Shown here in pieces: positions 1 through 7,471 of a stretch of 17,011 nt of DNA. The DNA lies in the NCBI GenBank assembly GCA_902767235.1, contig CACXGR010000218.1:1-17011 (forward strand), read 5' to 3'. How positions within the stretch are numbered: the stretch's first letter is position 1; each line of letters starts with the position of its first letter. Position numbers and translations under genes: made by a program. The stretch comes from an uncultured Lachnospiraceae bacterium. Its GTDB lineage: Bacteria; Bacillota; Clostridia; Lachnospirales; Lachnospiraceae. The notes under the pieces are model-generated. The model was given only the letters and a program-made list of their open reading frames with translations. It did no database searches and had not been told where the DNA came from.

Positions 1-87
1 AGCATCTACAATGCAATGCCTTATGAAGGCGTGGAAGCACTGGTCGCATTTATGAAAAAATTTGAAGAAGAGCACACGGAGAACTGA
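1..87 (+). CDS. serC: Phosphoserine aminotransferase, C-terminal end (partial)
   Basis: The open frame from base 1 to the TGA at 85-87 gives 28 residues containing SIYNAMPYEGVEALVAFMKKF. This matches the usual C-terminal end of SerC, where S-x-YNA-x-P-x-EGV-x-AL-x-x-FM is conserved. SerC is a PLP-dependent enzyme that converts 3-phosphohydroxypyruvate plus glutamate to O-phosphoserine and 2-oxoglutarate. The catalytic lysine and the PLP site lie left of the window and cannot be checked. The stop is only 3 nt before the serA start, and serA makes the substrate of SerC, so the two are almost certainly co-transcribed. The identification rests on a short tail plus this context. Confidence 0.85.
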   Translation, partial: SIYNAMPYEGVEALVAFMKKFEEEHTEN

Positions 88-90
88 AAA

Positions 91-1257
91 ATGACTTATA
101 AATTTGCATGCCTGAACAACATTTCCCCCATCGGACTGAAGCGATTCACCAACAGATATGAGCAGGTCAGTGAGATCGAGGAGGCCAACGGAATCCTTGT
201 AAGAAGCGCTTCCATGCACGACATGGAGTTCTCGGATTCTCTCTATGCGATCGCCAGGGCCGGCGCCGGCGTCAACAATATTCCTCTGAAAAAATGCGCT
301 GAAAAGGGTATCGTCGTATTCAATACCCCCGGCGCCAACGCGAACGGCGTTAAGGAACTCGTATTTGCCGGAATGCTCCTGGCTGCCAGGGACATTGTCG
401 GAGGTGTGAACTGGGTCCGCAGCAACAGCGGAAATGCGGACATTGCGAAGATCGCGGAAAAAGAGAAAAAGAAATTTTCCGGCACGGAGCTGCAGGGCAA
501 GAAGCTCGGCATCATCGGACTGGGCGCGATCGGCGTCAGAGTAGCCAATGCCGCTGTCAATCTCGGCATGGACGTCTACGGCTATGACCCCTATGTGTCC
601 GTGGATTCCGCGTGGCATCTCAGCCGCAAGATCACACATGTGCTGGACGTCAACGATATCTACAAGGAGTGTGATTTTATCACGATCCATGTGCCGCTCC
701 TTGATTCCACCAAAAAAATGATTGGGAAAGAGGCCGTCTCCAAGATGAAGAAGGGCGTCATTCTGATTAATATGGCCAGGGATCTTCTGGTGGATGAGGA
801 AGCTGTAGTGGACGCCATTGAGTCCGGCAGAGTGAGGCGCTATGTGTCTGATTTCCCCAACGCCACTGTCTCCGGGAAAAAAGGCTGCATCACGACGCCT
901 CATCTGGGCGCCTCCACACAGGAGTCCGAGATCAACTGCGCCAGAATGGCCGTGGATGAGCTTCGGGACTATCTGGAAAACGGTAATATCAAGAACAGCG
1001 TAAACTATCCCAACTGTGATATGGGCGTCTGCACCGCGGGCGGCCGGATCGGCATCTTCCACAAGAATCAGCCCAGCATGATCACTCAGTTCACTCAGAT
1101 CCTGGGTGATTCGGACGTCAACATTGCCGGTATGGCCAATAAATCGTTGAAAGAAGTAGCATACACTCTGATCGACTTTGACAGCCCCGCTGACAAGGAT
1201 CTGGTCAGGAAACTGGAGAATGTCAAGGACGTTTACAGAGTAAGGATCATCAAATAA
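91..1257 (+). CDS. serA: D-3-phosphoglycerate dehydrogenase, ACT-domain type
   Basis: This cytosolic enzyme oxidises 3-phosphoglycerate to 3-phosphohydroxypyruvate with NAD, the first step of serine synthesis. The 388-residue protein has an N-terminal substrate-binding lobe (about 1-95), a Rossmann domain with G-L-G-A-I-G at 143-148, and a C-terminal ACT domain (about 317-388, beginning GRIGIFHKNQP) that probably senses serine. The catalytic Arg (R230 in NMARD) and His (H271 in PHLGAST) are present. The usual D-V-F-x-x-E-P motif reads S-D-F-P-N-A-T (253-259), so the catalytic Glu position is Ala258. The length fits the short ACT-containing SerA class without the intervening ASB domain. The start is supported by GGAG at 78-81, inside the serC end. 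It is the middle gene of serC-serA-DUF1015. Confidence 0.95.
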   Translation: MTYKFACLNNISPIGLKRFTNRYEQVSEIEEANGILVRSASMHDMEFSDSLYAIARAGAGVNNIPLKKCAEKGIVVFNTPGANANGVKELVFAGMLLAARDIVGGVNWVRSNSGNADIAKIAEKEKKKFSGTELQGKKLGIIGLGAIGVRVANAAVNLGMDVYGYDPYVSVDSAWHLSRKITHVLDVNDIYKECDFITIHVPLLDSTKKMIGKEAVSKMKKGVILINMARDLLVDEEAVVDAIESGRVRRYVSDFPNATVSGKKGCITTPHLGASTQESEINCARMAVDELRDYLENGNIKNSVNYPNCDMGVCTAGGRIGIFHKNQPSMITQFTQILGDSDVNIAGMANKSLKEVAYTLIDFDSPADKDLVRKLENVKDVYRVRIIK

Positions 1258-1276
1258 TCAATAAGGAGTTCTCTCT

Positions 1277-2518
1277 ATGGCTAAGATCAGGGCTTTTGCG
1301 GCATACAGGCCCGCACCGGGTCTGGAAGATAAGATAGCGGCATTGCCTTACGATGTTTACAGCAGAGAAGAGGCAAAGCGGGTTGTGTCAGATAACCCGC
1401 TTTCTTTTCTTGCGATCGACAGAGCCGAGACACAGTTTCCGGACAGTGTCGGCACCTATGACGACTGCGTATATCTGAAAGCGAAGCAGATGCTTGATGA
1501 TGCGGTCAATACCGGAAAATACATACAGGATGCAGCTCCCTGCTATTATCTCTATGAACAGACCATGAAGGGACGCGCACAGACGGGTATTGTCGCCTGT
1601 GCGTCCATCGACGATTACCTCGCGGGCGTGATCAAGAAGCACGAGAATACCCGCGTGGACAAAGAGATCGACCGGATCCGTCACGTGGACACCTGTAATG
1701 CGCAGACAGGCCCGATCTTTTTGTGTTATCGGAATATCGCGGTGATCGACGATCTGATGAGGAAGAAAAAAGAAGAACCCGCGGCGTGCGACTTTGTATC
1801 CGAGGGCAATGTCAGAAACCGTGTCTGGGTGATCGATGACACAGCTTCGATCCGAACGATCCGGGAGGCATTTGCATCCACTGACCGGATCTACATTGCC
1901 GACGGACATCACAGATGCGCCTCTGCCGTCAAGGTCGGTTTGAAAAGAAGAGCGCAGGATCCGGGATATACAGGCGAGGAGGAGTTCAATTACTTCCTGG
2001 CCGTGCTGTTTCCGCAGGATCAGCTCATGGTCATGGATTACAACAGGGCCGTCAAGGATCTTGCCGGAAGAACGCCGGAGGAATTTCTCCTGGCTCTTGG
2101 CGATATATTCACCGTGCGCTGCGAGGGCAGCACACCGGTCAGGCCCGGGCACAAAGGAGAATTCGGACTCTATCTCGCTGATGGAAAATGGTACCGGCTT
2201 TCACTCAAAGAGATTCCCGAGGGCAATGACCCGGTGAAGGCACTGGACGTCTCCATACTGCAGGACAGAGTGCTTAACCCGCTCCTTGGTATTCAAGATC
2301 CCAAGGAAGATCCCCGCATATCGTTCATCGGAGGGATCCGCGGACTGGAAGAGCTTGTGAGAAGAGTCGACAGCGGGACGGAGATGGCCGCCTTCTCCAT
2401 GTTCCCCACATCATTGGATGAGCTGTTTGAAGTGGCGGATGCAGGTGAACTGATGCCGCCCAAATCCACATGGTTTGAGCCCAAGCTTCTGAGCGGACTA
2501 TTTATTCACAGGCTTTGA
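1277..2518 (+). CDS. DUF1015 family protein of the serine operon
   Basis: This 413-residue soluble protein has the hallmarks of DUF1015 (COG4198). It has an N-terminal AFAAYRPAPG...LPYDVYSREEA segment, a KKHENTR motif at 120-126 followed by DRIR and T-G-P-I-F-L-C-Y, and a YIADGHHRCASA motif with D209-G-H-H-R213. No signal peptide or membrane segment is visible. AAGGAG at 1263-1268, 8 nt before the ATG, gives a strong start. The gene follows serA by 19 nt, and the serC-serA-DUF1015 order is familiar from other Clostridia. The biochemical role is not established to my knowledge. The DGHHR motif recalls ParB-fold proteins, a fold that includes the free-serine kinases SerK and SbnI. A role at the phosphoserine/serine step is therefore an attractive inference, not a demonstrated function. 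Confidence 0.9.
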   Translation: MAKIRAFAAYRPAPGLEDKIAALPYDVYSREEAKRVVSDNPLSFLAIDRAETQFPDSVGTYDDCVYLKAKQMLDDAVNTGKYIQDAAPCYYLYEQTMKGRAQTGIVACASIDDYLAGVIKKHENTRVDKEIDRIRHVDTCNAQTGPIFLCYRNIAVIDDLMRKKKEEPAACDFVSEGNVRNRVWVIDDTASIRTIREAFASTDRIYIADGHHRCASAVKVGLKRRAQDPGYTGEEEFNYFLAVLFPQDQLMVMDYNRAVKDLAGRTPEEFLLALGDIFTVRCEGSTPVRPGHKGEFGLYLADGKWYRLSLKEIPEGNDPVKALDVSILQDRVLNPLLGIQDPKEDPRISFIGGIRGLEELVRRVDSGTEMAAFSMFPTSLDELFEVADAGELMPPKSTWFEPKLLSGLFIHRL

Positions 2519-2554
2519 AAATTGAAATGCATGTAGGTTCTTCATAAAAAGCAC

Positions 2555-2583
2555 TTGCATTAAATGCACAAAGTCTATATAAT
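2555..2583 (+). promoter_or_regulatory. Sigma-A-type promoter of tRNA-Thr
   Basis: A perfect -10 hexamer TATAAT (2578-2583) lies exactly 17 nt downstream of a weaker -35 element TTGCAT (2555-2560). Both are in an AT-rich island that stands out from the GC-rich coding sequence. Transcription would begin near 2589-2591, giving a leader of about 30 nt before the mature tRNA. No other gene starts nearby, so this promoter most likely serves the tRNA. Confidence 0.75.
2556..2568. repeat. Inverted repeat TGCATT-A-AATGCA over the -35 element
   Basis: A perfect 6-bp inverted repeat with a 1-nt centre overlaps the tRNA promoter -35 and the start of its spacer. A further AATGCA copy is at 2526-2531, inside the palindrome ATGCAT. 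It could be an operator. It loosely resembles AT-rich ArgR-type boxes but has the wrong arm sequence (TGCAT, not TGAAT) and is one base short, so no regulator is assigned. Confidence 0.3.
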
Positions 2584-2619
2584 ACATAAGACGCTTAAAT
2601 GCCGTTGTGAGCGGCACAT

Positions 2620-2692
2620 GCTGGAATAGCGCAGTCGGTAGCGCAACTGATTCGTAATCAGTAGGTCGAGGGTTCGAGTCCCTTTTCCAGCT
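2620..2692 (+). tRNA. tRNA-Thr (anticodon CGT)
   Basis: The 73-nt sequence folds as a full cloverleaf. The acceptor stem GCTGGAA pairs with TTCCAGC, with discriminator T. The D stem is GCGC/GCGC with GG in the loop. The anticodon stem ACTGA/TCAGT encloses the loop TTCGTAA, placing CGT at positions 34-36. The T arm has GAGGG, loop TTCGAGT and CCCTT. The CGT anticodon reads the threonine codon ACG. No 3' CCA is encoded, so it must be added after transcription. A small 5-bp hairpin (TGCCG/CGGCA, 2600-2616) ends 3 nt before the mature 5' end. Confidence 0.97.
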
Positions 2693-2702
2693 CTTTGATC
2701 AG

Positions 2703-2738
2703 AAAGCGCGGGGACCGGATGTGGTACTCGCGCTTTTT
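2703..2738 (+). terminator. Intrinsic terminator downstream of tRNA-Thr
   Basis: An 8-bp perfect stem, AAAGCGCG (2703-2710) with CGCGCTTT (2729-2736), has an 18-nt loop and runs into TTTTT (2734-2738). It begins 11 nt after the tRNA and probably ends its transcript. It sits between the tRNA promoter and argH, so argH expression would need read-through or a separate promoter. Confidence 0.8.
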
Positions 2739-2802
2739 GTGCGTCAGCGATGAGCCATGCACATCACGCATCACACAGGTTTTATATTACGGAGGTTAAT
2801 CT

Positions 2803-4203
2803 ATGGCACAGCTCTGGGGCGGTCGATTCACCAAACAGACCGACGAAGCCGTCAAGGCTTTTAACGATTCCATTGGCTTTGACAAGAGGCTCTACAGGGA
2901 AGATATCGAGGGCAGCATCGCCCACGCCGGAATGCTCGGCAGACAGGGGATCATCTCCGAAGAGGAGGCCGCTGCGATCATAAGCGGACTGAACAGGATA
3001 CTCGAGGATGTCGAGAGCGGCGCCCTTATGATCACCGGCGAGTATGAAGATATTCACAGCTTTGTAGAGGCCAACCTGATCGACAGGATCGGCGATACCG
3101 GGAAAAAGCTGCACACCGGAAGGAGCCGCAATGATCAGGTCGCACTGGATATGAAGCTCTATACGAGACGCAGGGCCCGCGAGATCAGGACGGATCTCTA
3201 TTCTCTTCTCGAGACGATCCTTGCCGTCATGGAAGAGAACACGGACACCTATATGCCGGGATTCACACATCTGCAAAAGGCTCAGCCCACATCGCTGGCC
3301 CACCATTTCGGCGCTTACTTCGAGATGTTTAAGCGGGATGCGGGAAGACTGGATGACTGCCTCAGGAGAATGAATTACTGTCCCCTCGGCTCCGGCGCGC
3401 TGGCGGGCACGACCTATCCGCTGGACAGATACATGACGGCGAAGGAGCTGGGCTTTGACGGTCCCACCCTGAACAGCATGGATTCCGTCTCAGACAGGGA
3501 TTACCTGATCGAGCTGATGAGCGATCTCTCCATGATCATGATGCATCTGAGCCGATTCAGCGAGGAGCTGATCACATGGAATTCCAATGAATACCGCTTT
3601 GTGGAGATGGACGACGCCTTCTCCACCGGCAGCAGTATCATGCCGCAGAAGAAAAACCCCGATATCTGTGAACTGGTCAGGGGCAAGACCGGAAGAGTTT
3701 ACGGCGATCTTTTCTCGCTGATGACGACCATGAAGGGCCTTCCGCTGGCTTACAACAAGGATATGCAGGAGGACAAGGAGCCTGCCTTCGACGCGATCGA
3801 CACGGCGCAGGCCTGCATCACACTCTTTACCGGCATGCTGTCGACCATCACCTTCCGCAAAGATGTCATGCGGCTCAGCGCGGTCAGGGGCTTTACAAAC
3901 GCCACGGATGCGGCGGATTACCTCGTGATGAAGGGCGTTCCCTTCAGAGATGCGCACGGGATCATCGGAAGACTGGTCCTTGCCTGCATCGATGAGGGGA
4001 AGAGCATCGAAGAGCTGAGCCTGGATCAGCTAAGGACCTTCAGTCCTGCTTTTGACGAGGACATCTACGAAGCCGTTTCCCTCAGGAACTGCGTCGAGAA
4101 GAGGCTGACACTGGGTGCGCCCGGCTCGGAGATGATGAAAAAGGTGATCGCCGAAGAGAAAGCATGGCTGCAGAGCCGGCGTCAGCAGATCGCAGGCAAA
4201 TAA
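2803..4203 (+). CDS. argH: Argininosuccinate lyase
   Basis: The enzyme splits argininosuccinate into arginine and fumarate, the last step of arginine synthesis, in the cytosol as a homotetramer. The 466-residue length is standard for ArgH. It starts MAQLWGGRF, the typical ArgH opening. Family signatures follow: HTGRSRNDQ (104-112), THLQKAQPTS with the catalytic-region H156, and the fumarase/lyase signature GSSIMPQKKNPD (276-287) carrying the mobile-loop serines S277/S278. The start has GGAGG at 2791-2795 with 7-nt spacing. No argG is beside it, which is unusual because argG and argH are often paired. The gap upstream has the tRNA terminator and no convincing promoter. The next gene, asd, follows by 47 nt. 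Confidence 0.97.
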   Translation: MAQLWGGRFTKQTDEAVKAFNDSIGFDKRLYREDIEGSIAHAGMLGRQGIISEEEAAAIISGLNRILEDVESGALMITGEYEDIHSFVEANLIDRIGDTGKKLHTGRSRNDQVALDMKLYTRRRAREIRTDLYSLLETILAVMEENTDTYMPGFTHLQKAQPTSLAHHFGAYFEMFKRDAGRLDDCLRRMNYCPLGSGALAGTTYPLDRYMTAKELGFDGPTLNSMDSVSDRDYLIELMSDLSMIMMHLSRFSEELITWNSNEYRFVEMDDAFSTGSSIMPQKKNPDICELVRGKTGRVYGDLFSLMTTMKGLPLAYNKDMQEDKEPAFDAIDTAQACITLFTGMLSTITFRKDVMRLSAVRGFTNATDAADYLVMKGVPFRDAHGIIGRLVLACIDEGKSIEELSLDQLRTFSPAFDEDIYEAVSLRNCVEKRLTLGAPGSEMMKKVIAEEKAWLQSRRQQIAGK

Positions 4204-4237
4204 GGAATCTCATATTTAACTGTATATATGAAATTGT

Positions 4238-4242
4238 GGAGG
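4238..4242 (+). promoter_or_regulatory. Ribosome binding site setting the asd start
   Basis: GGAGG lies 8 nt before the ATG at 4251 but only 2 nt before the in-frame ATG at 4245. This favours 4251. The same frame is open back to an ATG at 4164 inside argH, but that extension would add unrelated residues and has no Shine-Dalgarno sequence. Confidence 0.75.
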
Positions 4243-4250
4243 AAATGAAA

Positions 4251-5336
4251 ATGGACAGAAAACTTCGTGTAGGTATTCTTGGCGGAACCGGTATGGTCGG
4301 ACAGCGCTTCATCGCTCTGTTGGAAAACCATCCCTGGTTTGAAGTGACGACCATCGCAGCCAGCCCCCGCAGCGCCGGGAAAACATATGAGGAATGTGTC
4401 GCCGGCAGATGGAAGATGGACACGCCCATTCCCGAGGCTGTAAAAAAGATCGTCGTCAAAAATGTGCAGGACGTTGAGGCCGTTGCCTCTGAGGTGGATT
4501 TCTGCTTCAGCGCCGTGGATATGAGCAAGGATGCGATCAAGGCGATCGAGGAGGAGTACGCCAAAACAGAGACGCCGGTAGTGTCAAATAACAGCGCGCA
4601 CCGCTGGACGCCCGACGTTCCCATGATCATTCCGGAGATCAACCCCGAACACAGCGCCGTCATCGAATTCCAGAAAGCAAGACTGGGCACGACCCGCGGC
4701 TTCATCGCCGTTAAGCCCAACTGCTCCATCCAGAGCTATACGCCCGCACTGGCTGCCTGGAAGGCATTTGAGCCCTATCAGGTCGTCGTATCCACCTATC
4801 AGGCGATCTCCGGCGCCGGCAAGACTTTTAAGGATTGGCCGGAAATGAACGGAAACATCATTCCTTACATCGGAGGAGAAGAGGAGAAGAGTGAGAAAGA
4901 ACCTCTCCGCATCTTCGGCTGCATCGAGAACGGCGTGATCGTCCCCGGAGACGATATCACGATCACCAGCCAGTGCATCCGCGTACCTGTTCTCTACGGC
5001 CACACGGCAACTGCCTTCGTGAATTTCCGCAAGGATCCCACTAAGGAGGAACTGATCCAGGCCCTCAGAGAATTCAGCGGCGTGCCGCAGAAAGAGAAGC
5101 TTCCCAGTGCGCCCGAGCACTTCATCCGGTACATGGAGGAGGACAACCGCCCTCAGGTGGCGCTGGACGTCAACTATGAGAACGGCATGGGCGTCTCCAT
5201 CGGCCGTCTGAGAGAGGATACGCTGTTTGACTGGAAATTCGTGGGTCTCTCCCACAACACGATCCGCGGAGCAGCCGGCGGCGGCGTTCTCTGTGCGGAG
5301 CTGCTCACATCACAGGGATACATCACAAAGAAATAA
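4251..5336 (+). CDS. asd: Aspartate-semialdehyde dehydrogenase (archaeal/fungal-type)
   Basis: The enzyme reduces aspartyl-phosphate to aspartate semialdehyde with NADPH, at the branch point to lysine/diaminopimelate, threonine and methionine. From ATG 4251 the protein is 361 residues, the usual length for this class. It shows the nucleotide-binding loop G11-G-T-G-M-V-G17, the active-site Cys158 in PNCSIQSY, the SGAGKTF loop, and R244 and H251 in C-I-R-V-P-V-x-x-x-G-H-T, which bind substrate and act as acid/base. The NCSIQ context and overall length point to the archaeal/fungal-type rather than the enterobacterial form. The 47-nt gap from argH is AT-rich but lacks a recognisable paired -35/-10. 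topB follows by 19 nt, suggesting one transcript. No other lysine or threonine genes are in the window. Confidence 0.96.
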   Translation: MDRKLRVGILGGTGMVGQRFIALLENHPWFEVTTIAASPRSAGKTYEECVAGRWKMDTPIPEAVKKIVVKNVQDVEAVASEVDFCFSAVDMSKDAIKAIEEEYAKTETPVVSNNSAHRWTPDVPMIIPEINPEHSAVIEFQKARLGTTRGFIAVKPNCSIQSYTPALAAWKAFEPYQVVVSTYQAISGAGKTFKDWPEMNGNIIPYIGGEEEKSEKEPLRIFGCIENGVIVPGDDITITSQCIRVPVLYGHTATAFVNFRKDPTKEELIQALREFSGVPQKEKLPSAPEHFIRYMEEDNRPQVALDVNYENGMGVSIGRLREDTLFDWKFVGLSHNTIRGAAGGGVLCAELLTSQGYITKK

Positions 5337-5355
5337 ACTGCACAAGAGAGTGTGA

Positions 5356-7443
5356 ATGAGCAAAAGAGTCTTTATAGCAGAAAAGCCCAGTGTCGCCCGG
5401 GAATTCGCCGGGGCACTGGGGCTTAGGTTCAAGTCGAGAGACGGTTATATGGAAGCAGAAGATACCATTGTGACCTGGTGTGTCGGACACCTGGTCACAA
5501 TGTGTTATCCTGACGCCTATGACCCCAAGCTCAAAAAATGGTCGCTCTCGACGATCCCCTTCATTCCTGATCAGTACAAATATCAGGTGATCGACGGTGT
5601 CAAAAAGCAGTACGGCATCGTTAAGAAGATCCTGACCGACAAGGATGTGGATACGATCTATATATGCACGGACTCCGGAAGAGAGGGCGAGTACATATAC
5701 CGGCTTGTGGCCGGCCAGGCCGGCGTGACCGGCAAAAGGCAGCTGCGGGTATGGATCGACTCACAGACAAAGGATGAGATCCTGAGGGGAATCCGCGAGG
5801 CCAAAGATGATTCCGAGTATGATCATCTCGGATCCGCCGCCTATCTGCGCGCCAAAGAGGATTATCTGATGGGCATCAACTTCTCCCGCGCCCTGACGCT
5901 CAAATACGGAGACGGGATCAGCAGGATGCTGGGGACCAGATATTCCGTGATCGCAGTGGGACGGGTGATGACCTGCGTCCTGGGCATGGTCGTGCGCAGG
6001 GAGAGGGAGATCCGTGACTTTGTAAAGACGCCCTTCTACCGCGTCATCGGAAGATTCAGTCCCGCACAGCCGGGGACGGAAGAATACATGACCGGAGAGT
6101 GGCACGCCGCTGAGGGAAGCCGATATTTCGGCACGCCGGCGCTCTACAAAGAAAACGGTTTTAAAGAGCGAAAGGATGCGGAGGCCCTGATCGAATACCT
6201 GCAGGAAGCGGTCCGTACAGGAGACTGCCGTATTCATTCCCTCAGCCGCAAAAAAGAGAAAAAGAATGCGCCGCTTCTCTACAACCTGGCAGAGCTTCAA
6301 AACGACTGTTCCAAATTCTTTAAGATCAGTCCCGACCAGACACTGAAAGCTGCCCAGGACCTCTATGAGAAAAAGCTCACAACATACCCGAGGACGGACG
6401 CCCGGGTTCTCTCTTCGGCGGTGGCAAAGGAGATCGGAAAGAATCTGAAGGGGCTGTCATCTCTTCCGATGTACCGGCCTTACCTCATGAAGATCCTGGA
6501 GAGCGGTTCCTACAAGAGGATCGGAAAGACCCGCTACACGGATGACAAGGCGATCACGGACCACTATGCCATCATTCCCACCGGACAGGGACTTAACGCA
6601 CTTCCCTCCCTGCCTCCGATCACGGCCAAAGTCTATGAGCTGATCTGCAGAAGGTTTCTCGCCATCTTTTATCCGCCGGCGTGCTTTGATAAAATAGCAC
6701 TGGAAACAAGTCTTGGCACGGAGCTTTTCTCCTCATCCTTCAGAACCTGCGTGGAAAAGGGATATCTGGAGGTGATGGAATACTCCTTCCGTTCTCAAAA
6801 GGGCACGAAAGAGGGAAATAAAGAAACCGGCAGGGATAGCGGCGAAAAAGATAACGATTCCTCCAGGGTACCTGACTTTGTAAAGGACCTCCGAAAGGGA
6901 TTGGCCATGTCCTGCCGGGGACTGGAGATCAAGGAGGGGGAGACCAAGCCTCCTAAGCGATACAATTCCGGCAGCATGATCCTGGCCATGGAAAACGCGG
7001 GCCAGCTGATCGAAGAGGAGGATCTGCGGGAGCAGATCCGCGGCAGCGGGATCGGAACAAGTGCGACCAGAGCAGAGATCCTGAAGAAACTGTTCGGGAA
7101 CAAATACCTTTCTCTCAATCGGAAGACGCAGATCATTACCCCTACTTTTATGGGCGAGATGATCTACGACACGGTGGACTGTTCGATCCGTTCTCTTCTT
7201 GATCCCAAGCTCACCGCGAGCTGGGAACTCGGGCTTACCAGGGTGGCGGACGGCACTGTCACCGAGGAAGAGTATATGGAAAAGCTGAGCGCATTCGTGG
7301 CGCGCAACACCGACAAGGTCAAGAACGGCAACGTATCCGGCATACTGCAGGCGATGTACCTGAGAGACAGCCGTTATTATAAAACGCGGTCCGGAGCTTC
7401 AGGAGGTACCGGAAGAGGAAGCAGATCTAAGAAAAAGGAGTGA
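5356..7443 (+). CDS. topB: DNA topoisomerase III (type IA)
   Basis: This type IA enzyme passes single strands and resolves single-stranded or recombination intermediates. The 695-residue protein opens with the Toprim segment F-I-A-E9-K-P-S-V and has D106-S-G-R-E-G-E112. The second Asp of the usual D-x-D is Gly, as is common in Bacillota TopB. The catalytic tyrosine is Y344 in LTTYPRTDAR. The later core motifs YNSGSMILAMENAG and GIGTSATRAEI (565-574) are intact. A polar, low-complexity insert (about 482-505, rich in K, E, G, D) lies before the last core segment. The C-terminus is a short basic tail (SRSKKKE) and no C-terminal zinc-finger cysteines are seen. The Shine-Dalgarno sequence is weak (GAGAG near 5346-5350), consistent with translation following asd 19 nt upstream. 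Confidence 0.95.
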   Translation: MSKRVFIAEKPSVAREFAGALGLRFKSRDGYMEAEDTIVTWCVGHLVTMCYPDAYDPKLKKWSLSTIPFIPDQYKYQVIDGVKKQYGIVKKILTDKDVDTIYICTDSGREGEYIYRLVAGQAGVTGKRQLRVWIDSQTKDEILRGIREAKDDSEYDHLGSAAYLRAKEDYLMGINFSRALTLKYGDGISRMLGTRYSVIAVGRVMTCVLGMVVRREREIRDFVKTPFYRVIGRFSPAQPGTEEYMTGEWHAAEGSRYFGTPALYKENGFKERKDAEALIEYLQEAVRTGDCRIHSLSRKKEKKNAPLLYNLAELQNDCSKFFKISPDQTLKAAQDLYEKKLTTYPRTDARVLSSAVAKEIGKNLKGLSSLPMYRPYLMKILESGSYKRIGKTRYTDDKAITDHYAIIPTGQGLNALPSLPPITAKVYELICRRFLAIFYPPACFDKIALETSLGTELFSSSFRTCVEKGYLEVMEYSFRSQKGTKEGNKETGRDSGEKDNDSSRVPDFVKDLRKGLAMSCRGLEIKEGETKPPKRYNSGSMILAMENAGQLIEEEDLREQIRGSGIGTSATRAEILKKLFGNKYLSLNRKTQIITPTFMGEMIYDTVDCSIRSLLDPKLTASWELGLTRVADGTVTEEEYMEKLSAFVARNTDKVKNGNVSGILQAMYLRDSRYYKTRSGASGGTGRGSRSKKKE

Positions 7444-7461
7444 CGCAAGGCACTCCGGAAT

Positions 7462-7465
7462 GGAG
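7462..7465 (+). promoter_or_regulatory. Ribosome binding site favouring the acyltransferase start at 7472
   Basis: GGAG at 7462-7465 is 6 nt before ATG 7472. The upstream in-frame ATG at 7460 has only a weaker CAAGG, 9 nt before it. The longer start adds four residues (MENI) and cannot be excluded. Confidence 0.5.
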
Positions 7466-7471
7466 AATATC

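Noticed and set aside
1388..2152. Reverse-strand 254-codon frame opposite the DUF1015 gene
   Set aside because: The + strand frame has strong family motifs and a ribosome binding site; the reverse frame has neither.
4164..4250. Longer asd start at 4164 overlapping the end of argH
   Set aside because: The extra residues are unlike any Asd N-terminus, and GGAGG at 4238-4242 points to the ATG at 4251.
5671..5691. Toprim D-x-D of TopB reads D-S-G
   Set aside because: The D-x-G-R-E-G-E form is common in Bacillota topoisomerase III, so this is not evidence of inactivation.
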